DNA from: Luedemannella flava
GTDB lineage: Bacteria > Actinomycetota > Actinomycetes > Mycobacteriales > Micromonosporaceae
NCBI RefSeq assembly: GCF_039528515.1
Contig: NZ_BAAALT010000009.1
Coordinates: forward strand, 82,749 to 146,748
DNA: 64,000 bases
Direction: 5' to 3'
The first letter of the stretch is position 1. Every line of letters begins with the position of its first letter. Shown one piece after another: positions 41,775-49,419 of the stretch. The notes below the pieces were generated by a model. The model was not told the origin of the DNA. It saw only the letters and a program-made list of their open reading frames with translations, and did no database searches. A program made the translations under genes and the position numbers.

Positions 41775-42219
41775 ATTCCCTGATCCGGCCCCCTGTGGGA
41801 TTGACCTCCATGCACTCCGGGGGCCCAACATTAGGTGACGTGATGTACAAGTTTAGTTGCCTGTTCATCCCCTACTTCGGTCCCTGACATTAGCTTGGGT
41901 CGCAAGCGAGAGGTTTACGAAAGTCGTTGACAGTACGACCTCGCCTGGACCGCGGGATGCCGCATATCCGATCCGATGCGGGATCGTGTCATTCGGGGCG
42001 GCGTAGCGGTAGCTGTGAAGTCAGCGTGGGAGGTCCGCACTGGCCCGGACGATGACGACACCGGCCGTGGCGGTGGTCGGCAGCGTTACGGCAGAAGTGC
42101 GACGGCGCCCGGGTGTCGGCGGGCTGGTCGGTCGAGGCTGACTGCTCCGCGATTCGCTGTCTCGCCGTCGCCGCCGAGCAGACCCACCGGTTTGTACGCG
42201 ACGCGTCGCGTGAGCCGGT

Positions 42220-42573
42220 TCACGTGCGTCGCCGCCACACCAGCCATCCGACGACGGCCCCGGCGACCACGAACCCGACCAGCGCCCACGGCACGGGCCG
42301 GCGTACCACCGCCGCGGGTGACCCGCTGAACTGGTCCGCGGCCGCGCGACCGGCCTGCTTGACCTCGTCGACAGCGGTCGACACCGCGTCCTTCGTCTCG
42401 TCGACGGCCGTGGTCAGTGCTTCTTTCGCCTGATCCTTCGCGGCTGCGGCGCTCTTACGCGCACGGGCTTTGAGGTTGGTCCTGGCGGCGAGCTGTTCCA
42501 CCGTGTCGGCGAGCTCGGCGCGATGCTGCGCGATGTCCGCCCGCAACTCGGCTGGTTCCGGAGCCTCCGTCAT
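42220..42573 (-). CDS. DUF3618 domain protein
   Basis: A 117-residue protein. The N-terminal ELRADIAQHRAELADTVEQLAART is the DUF3618 signature. It is followed by a long Ala/Lys/Glu helix (amphipathic, 45-85), then one C-terminal transmembrane helix (WALVGFVVAGAVVGWLVW) and a basic tail RRRT. ATG 42573 overlaps the stop of the holin-like gene (ATGA), a pairing common in actinobacteria. Probably a membrane-bound envelope-stress protein; role unproven. Confidence 0.8.
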   Translation of the reverse strand: MTEAPEPAELRADIAQHRAELADTVEQLAARTNLKARARKSAAAAKDQAKEALTTAVDETKDAVSTAVDEVKQAGRAAADQFSGSPAAVVRRPVPWALVGFVVAGAVVGWLVWRRRT

Positions 42574-42993
42574 GACGTCCTGCCTTCATGTATGGCGGTT
42601 TTGACCGCATCGATGTCAGCGGCCACGCCGGCGGCCGCCTCCTCGGGGACCGGGGGCGTCACCCGGCGGAGCTGAGCCCGGCCGACCAGCGCGGCAACGC
42701 CCGCCGCGGCGAGAACGGCCACCATGACAACGAGGACGGCCAGCCACGTCGGCCAGATCAGCGCGAGCAGCACCACCGCCAGGACGAGCAGCAGGCCCAG
42801 TCCGTACCCGGCCAGCAGCCCTGCGATGCCGAACAGGCCACCGCCCAACCCCGCGCCTGCCTTTCTCGACCAGCTCCGCGCGAGCCAACGCCAACTCTTT
42901 GCCCACCAGCGTCGACACCTGCTGGGCTGCCCGCTCGATCAGCTCAGCCGTCGAGGCGGGCTCGGTTTCATCAGGACCCGACCGAATGGTCAT
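42570..42993 (-). pseudogene. holin-X/DUF1469-like membrane protein with single-base frameshift
   Basis: ATG 42993 begins MTIRSGPDETEPAS and the family helix ELIERAAQQVSTLVGKELALARAELVEK. Removing one A in the run at 42862-42864 joins this to AGAGLGGGLFGIAGLLAGYG, then two strongly hydrophobic helices and a tail ending IHEGRTS. The joined product of about 140 residues fits the actinobacterial holin-X (phage holin superfamily III) family. As written, the gene is broken; a sequencing error in the A-run is possible. Coupled to the DUF3618 gene. Confidence 0.65.
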
Positions 42994-43083
42994 GTCCCGC
43001 CGCCCTTCGTTGGTCCGATTTACGCCTGGTGCCCGGCTGGGGTCGGACCGAAACCCCGAAGCTCGGCGCCACACCCACGCCGG

Positions 43084-45234
43084 TCACGAACCGAGAGTGA
43101 TTTTGAAGACGCGTTCGTCACTGTTGTTCGGCACGCTGTCCTTGTCACCGCGGGTGCTGGTGGTCAGCCACAGGCCGCCGTCGATACTCGGCTCCACAGT
43201 CCGCAGCCGGCCGTACGTACCGCTGAGGAACTGCTGCAGGCCGGTCAGGCCGGAACCGGAGATCTGTGCCCGGTACAGGCGGGCGCCGCGCAGGCAGGCG
43301 ATGAACAGCGCGTCGCGGACGATCGCGATCCCGCTGCACGAGCCGGCCGCCACCGGGTACGTCTGCTTGGGCGCCACGAATCCGGGTTCGGCGCAGTTGC
43401 CGGTCGTGCCTTCGCAGCGCGGCCAACCGTAGTTGCCGCCGCGTACGATGAGGTTCGTCTCGTCCATGACGGAGTTACCGAACTCCTGCTCCCACAACTG
43501 GCCCCGCGAGTCGAAGGCGAGCCCTTGCGGGTTGCGGTGGCCGTAGCTCCACACGGCGTTGCCGAACGGGTTGTCCGCGGGGATGCTGCCGTCCGGGTTG
43601 ATGCGGAGCACCTTGCCCGCGAGGTTCGCGAGGTCCTGGGCCCATTCGCCGTTCTGGCCGTCGCCCGTGGAGATGTACAGCTTGCCATCCGGGCCGAACC
43701 GCAGCCGTCCTCCGTTGTGGTACTTGTTGCGCGGGATGCCGGTCAGCAGGACCTGCGGGCTTCCGCTGAGTACCCCGCCCGTGTAGCGCATGCGTACCAC
43801 GCGGTTGTCCGTCGCGGTGGTGTGCATGATGTACAGCCAGGGATCGGCGTTGAAGTCCGGCGCGATCTCGAGGCCCAGAACGCCGCCTTCTCCGTCCGTC
43901 CCCGCCGCGCCGGGAACCTGTCCGATGCTGGTCGTGGCGCCCGTGGCCGGGTCGAGCCGGGCGATCTCGAAGACGTCCCGCCGGCTGTACAGGACATCGC
44001 CGCTCGGCAACTGCGTCAGGCCCCACGGCACATCGGTGTCCCTGGTGACCTCGGTGACGGTGCAGATAGCCGAGGTGCACGCCGCCCCGGTCGTGACCGC
44101 CGGCGCGGCGCTGGACGTCGAGCGGTTGCCCTGGGCGTCGCGGGCCACGACCTGGTACTCGTAGCGGGTGCCGGGCGCCAGCCCGCTGTCGATGAACGTC
44201 GTCGTCCCGCCGGTGGTCGAGCCGACCGGCACCCCGTCACGGGTGATCTCGTATCCGGTGACGGCGACGTTGTCAGTGGCGGCCGCCCAGCGGAGGGTGA
44301 CCGTGGTGCCGGCCGCGGTGGCGCTCAGGTCGGTGGGTGCCGTCGGTGGCTCGGTGTCGGCCTGGCACTGCGGCACGGTGATCGGGACGGTGGCGCTGGC
44401 CTGTGACACGTTGCCCGCGGCGTCCCGGGCATTGACGTACAGACCCCACTGGGCTCCCGGCGTCGCGGTCAGGACGGTGGACAGCGTGGTGCCGGGCACC
44501 GAGGTCATCTGTTGGCCGTCGTGGTAGATGTCGTAGAAGGCGACGCCCACGTTGTCCGACGAGGCCGTCCACGACAACCGGACCGACGTGCAGGTCAGCT
44601 CCGTAACCCGCGCGCTGCCCGGCACCGTCGGCGCGACCGTGTCGGTGGCCGTGCCGACAGGTGCCAACTGCCAGATCTGGCTGGTACGGCGCAGGTCGGT
44701 GTACTGGACGACGTCGGCGCCGTTGGCGGTGGAGGAGTTACGGACGTCGACGGCCCTGCCGCTGTTGCGGTTGATCAGACGCACGTATCCGTCGCCGGAG
44801 TCAGCGAGGCGGAACTGCTGTCCCGTGCTGTTCTGGTCGGTCGACTGGACGACGGTGGCGAGGTTGGTGGTGGCCGAGCCGCGGATGGTGAGGACCTTGC
44901 CGGAGTGCCGGGACCGCAGTCGGTAGAAGCCGTCTCCGGAACTTACGAACTGCCACTGCTGCCAGGCTCCGTTGTTGCGGGTCCACTGGGTGATCCGCGC
45001 ACCGTCGCTCGTCGCCCGGTTGTACACGTCCAACGCCCTACCCGAGTTGCGATTCAGCAGGACGTACCAGGCGCTGGTATCCGGCGTGGCGGCCGACGCC
45101 GGCGATCCGGTCAACACCAGGCTGCCGGCGGTCAAAGTCAGTGCGGTCATCCCGAACGTCACCCAACGCCGGCCGGCCGACGGACACCGCAACGGCCACC
45201 TCAGTCGCCACTGCCACTTCACGAGGTCTGTCAC
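43084..45234 (-). CDS. secreted PQQ-dependent sugar dehydrogenase with CBM13 and two FN3 domains
   Basis: A 716-residue exported protein; GTG 45234 has GGAG 7 bases upstream. Order: signal peptide (about 1-48), CBM13-like trefoil (about 50-195; repeats of LxxRxSGRALDV and QxWxxx), two fibronectin type III domains (about 205-385) and a six-bladed GSDH beta-propeller (about 395-716) with VPWGLTQLPSGDVLYSRRD, NKYHNGGRLRFGPDGKLY, HRNPQGLAFDSRGQLW and GGNYGWPRCEG. The propeller family (soluble glucose dehydrogenase/AA12) oxidises sugars with pyrroloquinoline quinone. Here the lectin module would place it on polysaccharide. Divergent from GH6 across a CebR-type box. Confidence 0.88.
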   Translation of the reverse strand: MTDLVKWQWRLRWPLRCPSAGRRWVTFGMTALTLTAGSLVLTGSPASAATPDTSAWYVLLNRNSGRALDVYNRATSDGARITQWTRNNGAWQQWQFVSSGDGFYRLRSRHSGKVLTIRGSATTNLATVVQSTDQNSTGQQFRLADSGDGYVRLINRNSGRAVDVRNSSTANGADVVQYTDLRRTSQIWQLAPVGTATDTVAPTVPGSARVTELTCTSVRLSWTASSDNVGVAFYDIYHDGQQMTSVPGTTLSTVLTATPGAQWGLYVNARDAAGNVSQASATVPITVPQCQADTEPPTAPTDLSATAAGTTVTLRWAAATDNVAVTGYEITRDGVPVGSTTGGTTTFIDSGLAPGTRYEYQVVARDAQGNRSTSSAAPAVTTGAACTSAICTVTEVTRDTDVPWGLTQLPSGDVLYSRRDVFEIARLDPATGATTSIGQVPGAAGTDGEGGVLGLEIAPDFNADPWLYIMHTTATDNRVVRMRYTGGVLSGSPQVLLTGIPRNKYHNGGRLRFGPDGKLYISTGDGQNGEWAQDLANLAGKVLRINPDGSIPADNPFGNAVWSYGHRNPQGLAFDSRGQLWEQEFGNSVMDETNLIVRGGNYGWPRCEGTTGNCAEPGFVAPKQTYPVAAGSCSGIAIVRDALFIACLRGARLYRAQISGSGLTGLQQFLSGTYGRLRTVEPSIDGGLWLTTSTRGDKDSVPNNSDERVFKITLGS

Positions 45235-45422
45235 CGAACATCTCCATCCCCAGGCGCTGACTGCGTGGGCGCGGGTCGGGCCGCAGGGGTCAAGGGGCGC
45301 TTCACCCGAACCGCTATATCGATGTACCCCGATTTATGATCCACAATCCCGAACGGGCATTCATCCGCGTCGACGCGTATTCAGCGGTTGACACGAGCGG
45401 CGGCGGGCCGCAGGCTCCGAGT

Positions 45423-45436
45423 TGGGAACGCTCCCA
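45423..45436 (+). promoter_or_regulatory. CebR-type operator before GH6
   Basis: TGGGAACGCTCCCA matches 13 of 14 positions of the CebR consensus TGGGAGCGCTCCCA. It ends 25 bases before the GH6 start, inside the divergent region shared with the sugar dehydrogenase. CebR represses cellulase genes until cello-oligosaccharides are present. Confidence 0.75.
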
Positions 45437-45461
45437 GCACCCCGACATTTGGAGCTATACC

Positions 45462-46700
45462 GTGAAAATCCACCTTCGCGTCCCAGCGATCGCCGCCGCG
45501 CTCGTCGCCGCTGTTGTGGTGACCGCGGCGCCCGCCAGCGCCAACATCGCTGACGGCACCACCTTCTACACACGGAAGCCGGACCACAGCGCGCTCGAAC
45601 AGATCGCGCAGCTCAAGGCGAGCGGTCAGAAGACCCTCGCTCGTCAGTTCAAGACCATGATCGAGACGCCGCAGGCCGTTTGGGTCACCGGCGGCTCGGG
45701 TCGCAAGCTGACGCAGGACATCAAGGCCACCGTCCGGCGGGCTGCCGGCAAGAAGACCGTGCCGGTGTTCGTCGCCTACAACGTCCCGTTCCGCGACTGC
45801 TCGCAGTACTCAGCCGGAGGCGCGACCTCGGTGGCGGAGTACAAGGCATGGGTCGACGCCTTCGCCGCCGGCATCGGCAAGCATGAGGTCGCCATCGTGC
45901 TGGAGCCCGATGGCCTCGGCATCATCCCGTGGTACACCTCGATCAACGGCGCGTCGGAATGGTGCAAACCGGCGGAGGCCGACCCGGCCACCGCGGCGGC
46001 CGAGCGCTTCACGATGCTGAACTACGCGGTCGACCGGTTCGGCGCCCTGCCTCGCACGAGCGTCTACCTCGACGGCACGCACAGCTCCTGGCTGGGCGCC
46101 GGCGACGTCGCCGACCGCCTGGTGAAGGCCGGGGTACAGCGCGCCGACGGGTTCTTCCTCAACGTGTCGAACTTCGAGACCACCGAACGGCAGCTCAAGT
46201 TCGGCAACTGGATCTCGAAGTGCATCTGGTACGGAACCGCGGGTCCGGACTGGGCCCGTGGGCACTTCGACTGGTGCGCGAGCCAGTACTACCCGGCCAG
46301 CCCCAACGACTTCAGCACCTGGGCGCTGACCGACGCCTGGTACGCGGACAACGTCGGCAGTGTTCCGGCTGACCAGTTGGCCCACTTCGTGGTGGACACC
46401 AGCCGCAACGGGCAGGGCCCGTGGACGCCGCCGGCGGGCAACGGCTGGCCGGACCCGCAGGTCTGGTGCAACCCGCCGGACCGGGGCCTGGGCCTGCGCC
46501 CGACGACCGCGACCGGTGATCCGTTGGCCGACGCCTTCCTGTGGATCAAGACTCCCGGCCAGTCCGACGGTCAGTGCGACCGCGGTACCGGCACCGGTCA
46601 CGACCCGGCGCGCGGCGGCATCGCCGACCCGGCGGCCGGCGCGTGGTTCCCCCAGCAGGCGCTGGAGCTCGTACGCTTCGCCAACCCGCCCCTGAGCTGA
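45462..46700 (+). CDS. secreted GH6 cellulase
   Basis: A 412-residue enzyme that hydrolyses beta-1,4-glucan with inversion. GTG 45462 is chosen (GGAG upstream, signal peptide immediately follows: IHLRVPAIAAALVAAVVVTAAPASA). GH6 motifs: VFVAYNVPFRDCSQYS (catalytic acid Asp), AIVLEPDGLG, SVYLDGTHSSWLG, NVSNFETT and AFLWIKTPGQSDGQC near the end. It is a single catalytic domain without a binding module, unlike its neighbours. A CebR-type box lies just upstream and a strong terminator follows. Confidence 0.95.
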   Translation: MKIHLRVPAIAAALVAAVVVTAAPASANIADGTTFYTRKPDHSALEQIAQLKASGQKTLARQFKTMIETPQAVWVTGGSGRKLTQDIKATVRRAAGKKTVPVFVAYNVPFRDCSQYSAGGATSVAEYKAWVDAFAAGIGKHEVAIVLEPDGLGIIPWYTSINGASEWCKPAEADPATAAAERFTMLNYAVDRFGALPRTSVYLDGTHSSWLGAGDVADRLVKAGVQRADGFFLNVSNFETTERQLKFGNWISKCIWYGTAGPDWARGHFDWCASQYYPASPNDFSTWALTDAWYADNVGSVPADQLAHFVVDTSRNGQGPWTPPAGNGWPDPQVWCNPPDRGLGLRPTTATGDPLADAFLWIKTPGQSDGQCDRGTGTGHDPARGGIADPAAGAWFPQQALELVRFANPPLS

Positions 46701-46717
46701 GCCCGGGCGCGCAACGA

Positions 46718-46753
46718 GGCTGCCCGCCTGTCCACCGGGACAGGCGGGCAGCC
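46718..46753 (+). terminator. terminator of GH6 gene
   Basis: GGCTGCCCGCCTGTCC (46718-46733) pairs perfectly with GGACAGGCGGGCAGCC (46738-46753), followed by TCTTTC. Confidence 0.85.
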
Positions 46754-46918
46754 GTCTTTCGGGCTGACCAGCGTCCATTTCCGGGTTGTGGATCTCTGGA
46801 TACCCGGAGCCGGAAGCTGGGATGACGGCCGAGAAAATCTATGCCCAGAGCACTAGATATTCTCGCCGCGATGGGCTAATGTTCCTAGCGTAGACAGCAG
46901 AGATCACGGAAGACGCCG

Positions 46919-47086
46919 ATGAGTCAGACCGTGCACGAGGCAGGGCCCGAACCCATTCGTGGCTCGCTCGGCACAGCACGACGTTCGCCGCAGGTGTGCG
47001 GGGCCATGGAGTTGCGTGGGGCCCCGCCGCGGGCGGACAGCACAACAGCACCACGGATATTGGAAGCAGAGGAAAGGGAGGGCTGA
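46919..47086 (+). CDS. possible small protein (55 residues)
   Basis: ATG 46919 with GGAAG upstream gives MSQTVHEAGPEPIRGSLG and so on, ending EEREG before TGA 47084. It is soluble and rich in Arg, Pro and Glu. No family recognised. It could be a leader peptide for the MerR gene or may not be translated. The stretch 47087-47276 holds no further gene. Confidence 0.25.
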   Translation: MSQTVHEAGPEPIRGSLGTARRSPQVCGAMELRGAPPRADSTTAPRILEAEEREG

Positions 47087-47276
47087 ACACCGTTGGATCG
47101 CCCGCCGCCACGACGCCGTTGCGGCTCTGGCGCGGACACCGCAGTTTCCATCGAACGAAAGGTGGTCTCCGGTCACGCTTACGCGATCCTCGCGCCCCAC
47201 GTCGCCACTGGCGACGGGTGCGGATACGACAAACCGACGACCCTGTCGGTAGATGGTGTTTTCGACCCGTAACCCT

Positions 47277-47304
47277 GGGCCCCGGCGCTCCCACGCCGGG
47301 GCCC
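47277..47304 (+). promoter_or_regulatory. leader hairpin before MerR gene
   Basis: GGGCCCCGGCG (47277-47287) and CGCCGGGGCCC (47294-47304) form a perfect 11-base stem with loop CTCCCA, ending 7 bases before the ribosome binding site of the MerR gene. It could attenuate transcription or hide the start site. Confidence 0.4.
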
Positions 47305-47323
47305 TCGTCGTGGAGAGATGTAT

Positions 47324-47644
47324 ATGGCCCAACCCGACGACATGTTCGGCGACGAGGATTACCCCGCCTACACAATGGGCCGCGCCGCGGAGATCACCGG
47401 CGCCTCGCAGGACTTCCTACGCCGCCTCGACGAGGCGAAGCTGATCACCCCGCTCCGGTCGGCCGGCGGACACCGCCGCTACTCCCGCTACCAGCTACGC
47501 CTCGCCGCACGGGCCCGCGAGATGGTCGACCAGGGCACCGCCCTGGAAGCCGCCTGCCGGATCATCATCCTCGAGGACCAGCTCGAAGAGGCCCTACGGC
47601 AGAACGAGAACTACCGACTCCAACAAGAATCCGGCGGCGCCTGA
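47324..47644 (+). CDS. MerR family transcriptional regulator
   Basis: A 106-residue regulator. ATG 47324 is preferred (GGAGAG 6 bases upstream); ATG 47318 lies too close to that site. The MerR winged helix is clear (YTMGRAAEITGASQDFLRRLDEAKLITPLRSAGGHRRYSRYQLRLAARAREMVDQG), followed by a short dimer helix (RIIILEDQLEEALRQNENYRL). There is no cysteine-based metal site, so it is of the short, effector-less type. A hairpin at 47713-47729 follows. Target unknown. Confidence 0.88.
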   Translation: MAQPDDMFGDEDYPAYTMGRAAEITGASQDFLRRLDEAKLITPLRSAGGHRRYSRYQLRLAARAREMVDQGTALEAACRIIILEDQLEEALRQNENYRLQQESGGA

Positions 47645-47712
47645 CCCGATCGCACGCTCTCCGCTGATCCATCGAAGCGCACCGCCCAGCCTGGCTTCCC
47701 ACAACTGCTAGG

Positions 47713-47729
47713 GCACGGGTTGCCCGTGC
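47713..47729 (+). terminator. short terminator after MerR gene
   Basis: GCACGGG (47713-47719) and CCCGTGC (47723-47729) form a perfect stem with loop TTG, 68 bases past the stop. Confidence 0.45.
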
Positions 47730-47747
47730 GAAGGGTCGGCGGTGGGT

Positions 47748-47794
47748 GGTGGCGCCGGCCGCAGGCGTCCGCGGCCCGGTATGCCGGCGCCACC
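47748..47794 (-). terminator. terminator of the esterase gene
   Basis: GGTGGCGCCGGC (47748-47759) and GCCGGCGCCACC (47783-47794) pair perfectly, directly after the reverse-strand stop at 47800. Confidence 0.55.
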
Positions 47795-47799
47795 GTTCG

Positions 47800-49158
47800 T
47801 CAGCCGCGCAGGCTCCACCGCTGGTTGGCATTGGTGTGGCAGGAATAGAGTTGGATCCTCGTGCCGTTGGCGGTGGCGGCGCCGGTCGCGTCCAGGCACA
47901 GTCCTGATTGGACACCGCTGATGGTGCCGTTGGAGTTCAGAATCCACTGTTGGTTGTTCTGGCCGTTGCAGTCCCAGATGATGACGGCAGTGCCGTTGCT
48001 CGTGCCCCGGCCGTTGGCGTCCAGGCACTTGTTGCCGTAGACCATGAGCTGCCTGTTGGCCGTATAGGTCCAGCGCTGGTTGGTGCCGCCCTGACAGTCC
48101 CACAACTGCACCTGGGTGCCGTTCGACGTGGAGGTGTTCGGCACGTCGATGCAGCGACCCGACCCCGCACCCACGATCATGACATTCGACTGGCCGGTCG
48201 GCGGCGGGCTGGTAGGGGGCGCCGACGTGGGTGTGGTGCCGCTGGCGAAGGCGGAGATGAACCGCCAGGCTTCTCCCTTGGTCCAGGTCTGGGCACCGTT
48301 CTCGCAGCCGGAGCACCCGTCGACCGGGCCCGGCCCGTGGCCGCCGTCGAACGCGGCCCACTGCACCGGGTAGCCGGCCCGGCAGGAGTAGACGGTCGTG
48401 ATGTGCCGGCCGCTGCCCGCCGCCGGCTCCGGAGCGTTCTGCGCGGCGCAGCCGTTGTTGCGCAGGAACGTGTCACGCAGCGATCGTCCGGACGAGATGT
48501 TGAGGACATTGTCGGAGATGCCGTGGATCCCGAAGTACCCGATGGGTTGGGTACCGCCGCTGCACCCGGACAGTTGCGCACCGGAGTAGACCACGACAGC
48601 TCGGAAGACCGAGGCCCGGGCGCACGCGATGGCGTAGCTCATCCCACCGCCGTAGCTGAAGCCCATGGCGAACCGCTGGGTGGTGTCCACGCAGAGGTCG
48701 TTCTCGATCAGCCGGTTCATGTCGTCGGTGAACGTGATGTCCTGGCCGTTCGAGTTGGCCCAGCCGTTCCCGATGCCCTGCGGCGCCACCAGGATCGCGC
48801 TGTTGTTCGACTGCTGCTGCATGCCGTAGTAGGCCCAGGAGCTGCCGCTCGTGCCACCGGAGGAGACGTCGGTCATGGTGCCGCCGCGCCAGTGGTAGGC
48901 GAAGATCAACCGGTACGGCCGGGTGTTGCTGTAGCCGTCGGGGATCCGTAGGACGAAGCTGCGGTTCTGGCCGCTGCTCTGGATGGTGTGCGTGCCGCTG
49001 CGCAGCGTAGGGGATTTACCGCAGCCGGCCGTCGTCGCCGCCGACGCGGAGGGGGCGACGACCGTCATGACGGCGATCGTCCCTCCGGTTACCAGGGTCA
49101 TGGCGCCGAGGGCGACCAGCCACCGTCTGGCGGAGAGCTTCCATGGGACGGGTTTCAT
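47800..49158 (-). CDS. secreted CE1/PHB depolymerase-like esterase with CBM13
   Basis: A 452-residue exported esterase. ATG 49158 has AAGGAG 8 bases upstream. Order: signal peptide with a basic n-region (KPVPWKLSARRW, about 1-43), alpha/beta-hydrolase domain (about 48-285) with the Ser motif GFSYGGGMS near 168, the Asp region in HGISDNV, and His in FDGGHGPGP near 273, a Pro/Thr linker, and a CBM13 trefoil (about 310-452) with three QxW-type repeats. Such enzymes include feruloyl and acetyl-xylan esterases, so removal of xylan side groups is likely. Divergent from GH2. Confidence 0.9.
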   Translation of the reverse strand: MKPVPWKLSARRWLVALGAMTLVTGGTIAVMTVVAPSASAATTAGCGKSPTLRSGTHTIQSSGQNRSFVLRIPDGYSNTRPYRLIFAYHWRGGTMTDVSSGGTSGSSWAYYGMQQQSNNSAILVAPQGIGNGWANSNGQDITFTDDMNRLIENDLCVDTTQRFAMGFSYGGGMSYAIACARASVFRAVVVYSGAQLSGCSGGTQPIGYFGIHGISDNVLNISSGRSLRDTFLRNNGCAAQNAPEPAAGSGRHITTVYSCRAGYPVQWAAFDGGHGPGPVDGCSGCENGAQTWTKGEAWRFISAFASGTTPTSAPPTSPPPTGQSNVMIVGAGSGRCIDVPNTSTSNGTQVQLWDCQGGTNQRWTYTANRQLMVYGNKCLDANGRGTSNGTAVIIWDCNGQNNQQWILNSNGTISGVQSGLCLDATGAATANGTRIQLYSCHTNANQRWSLRG

Positions 49159-49266
49159 GACTTCCACTCCTTGTTGTGTGGTCTAGGCAGCCCCGATCGG
49201 TGTGCGGCCGGCATCCCGGCGGGACCGGCAGGGTGAATGTCCGGGGCGGCCGGTCCAAGGTCCGAT

Positions 49267-49274
49267 GAACGTTC
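49267..49274 (+). promoter_or_regulatory. LacI-like palindrome between esterase and GH2
   Basis: GAACGTTC with flanks ATGAACGTTCGC resembles the LacI-type core TGTGAACGTTCACA. It lies in the 261-base divergent region. Short, so only a candidate. Confidence 0.3.
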
Positions 49275-49330
49275 GCTTGCTCACCTCCGGGGCGACGGCG
49301 CGGACGACCGTGGGGCGAAGCGTGGTCGAA

Positions 49331-49348
49331 ACATATGTCGTATGATGT
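49331..49348 (+). promoter_or_regulatory. candidate GntR-type operator before GH2
   Basis: ACATATGTCGTATGATGT is an AT-rich imperfect palindrome in otherwise GC-rich DNA, about 70 bases upstream of the GH2 start. A related GACATACGTCGATG lies near 49366. Spacing and symmetry suggest a regulator site; the regulator is unknown. Confidence 0.35.
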
Positions 49349-49419
49349 CTCAGGTCAAGCAATGGACATACGTCGATGTGCGCCCTGGCAGAACATCCGT
49401 CCCGCTGGAGGAATCACAT

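Larger units (their letters stand above)
41036..42219. other. 1.2 kb gene-less region with xylanase-type boxes
   Basis: No frame on either strand looks coding: predicted peptides are Arg/Pro-rich without domains, and GC at third positions is not raised. It holds a perfect CGAAACTTTCG box (41764-41774), a near match CGAAAGTTTTG (41247-41257) and weaker forms at 41224 and 41521. The long upstream region of the xylanase gene may be regulatory, or a decayed gene lies here. Confidence 0.45.

Noticed and set aside
41577..41831. Possible reverse-strand gene of 84 codons in the region upstream of GH10-GH62
   Set aside because: Pro/Arg-rich without codon bias or ribosome binding site; more likely non-coding or decayed.
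49177..49190. DasR-type site (TGGTCTAG) before the esterase gene
   Set aside because: TGGTCTAGGCAG matches only one half of the dre palindrome, so it is not strong enough to list as a site.
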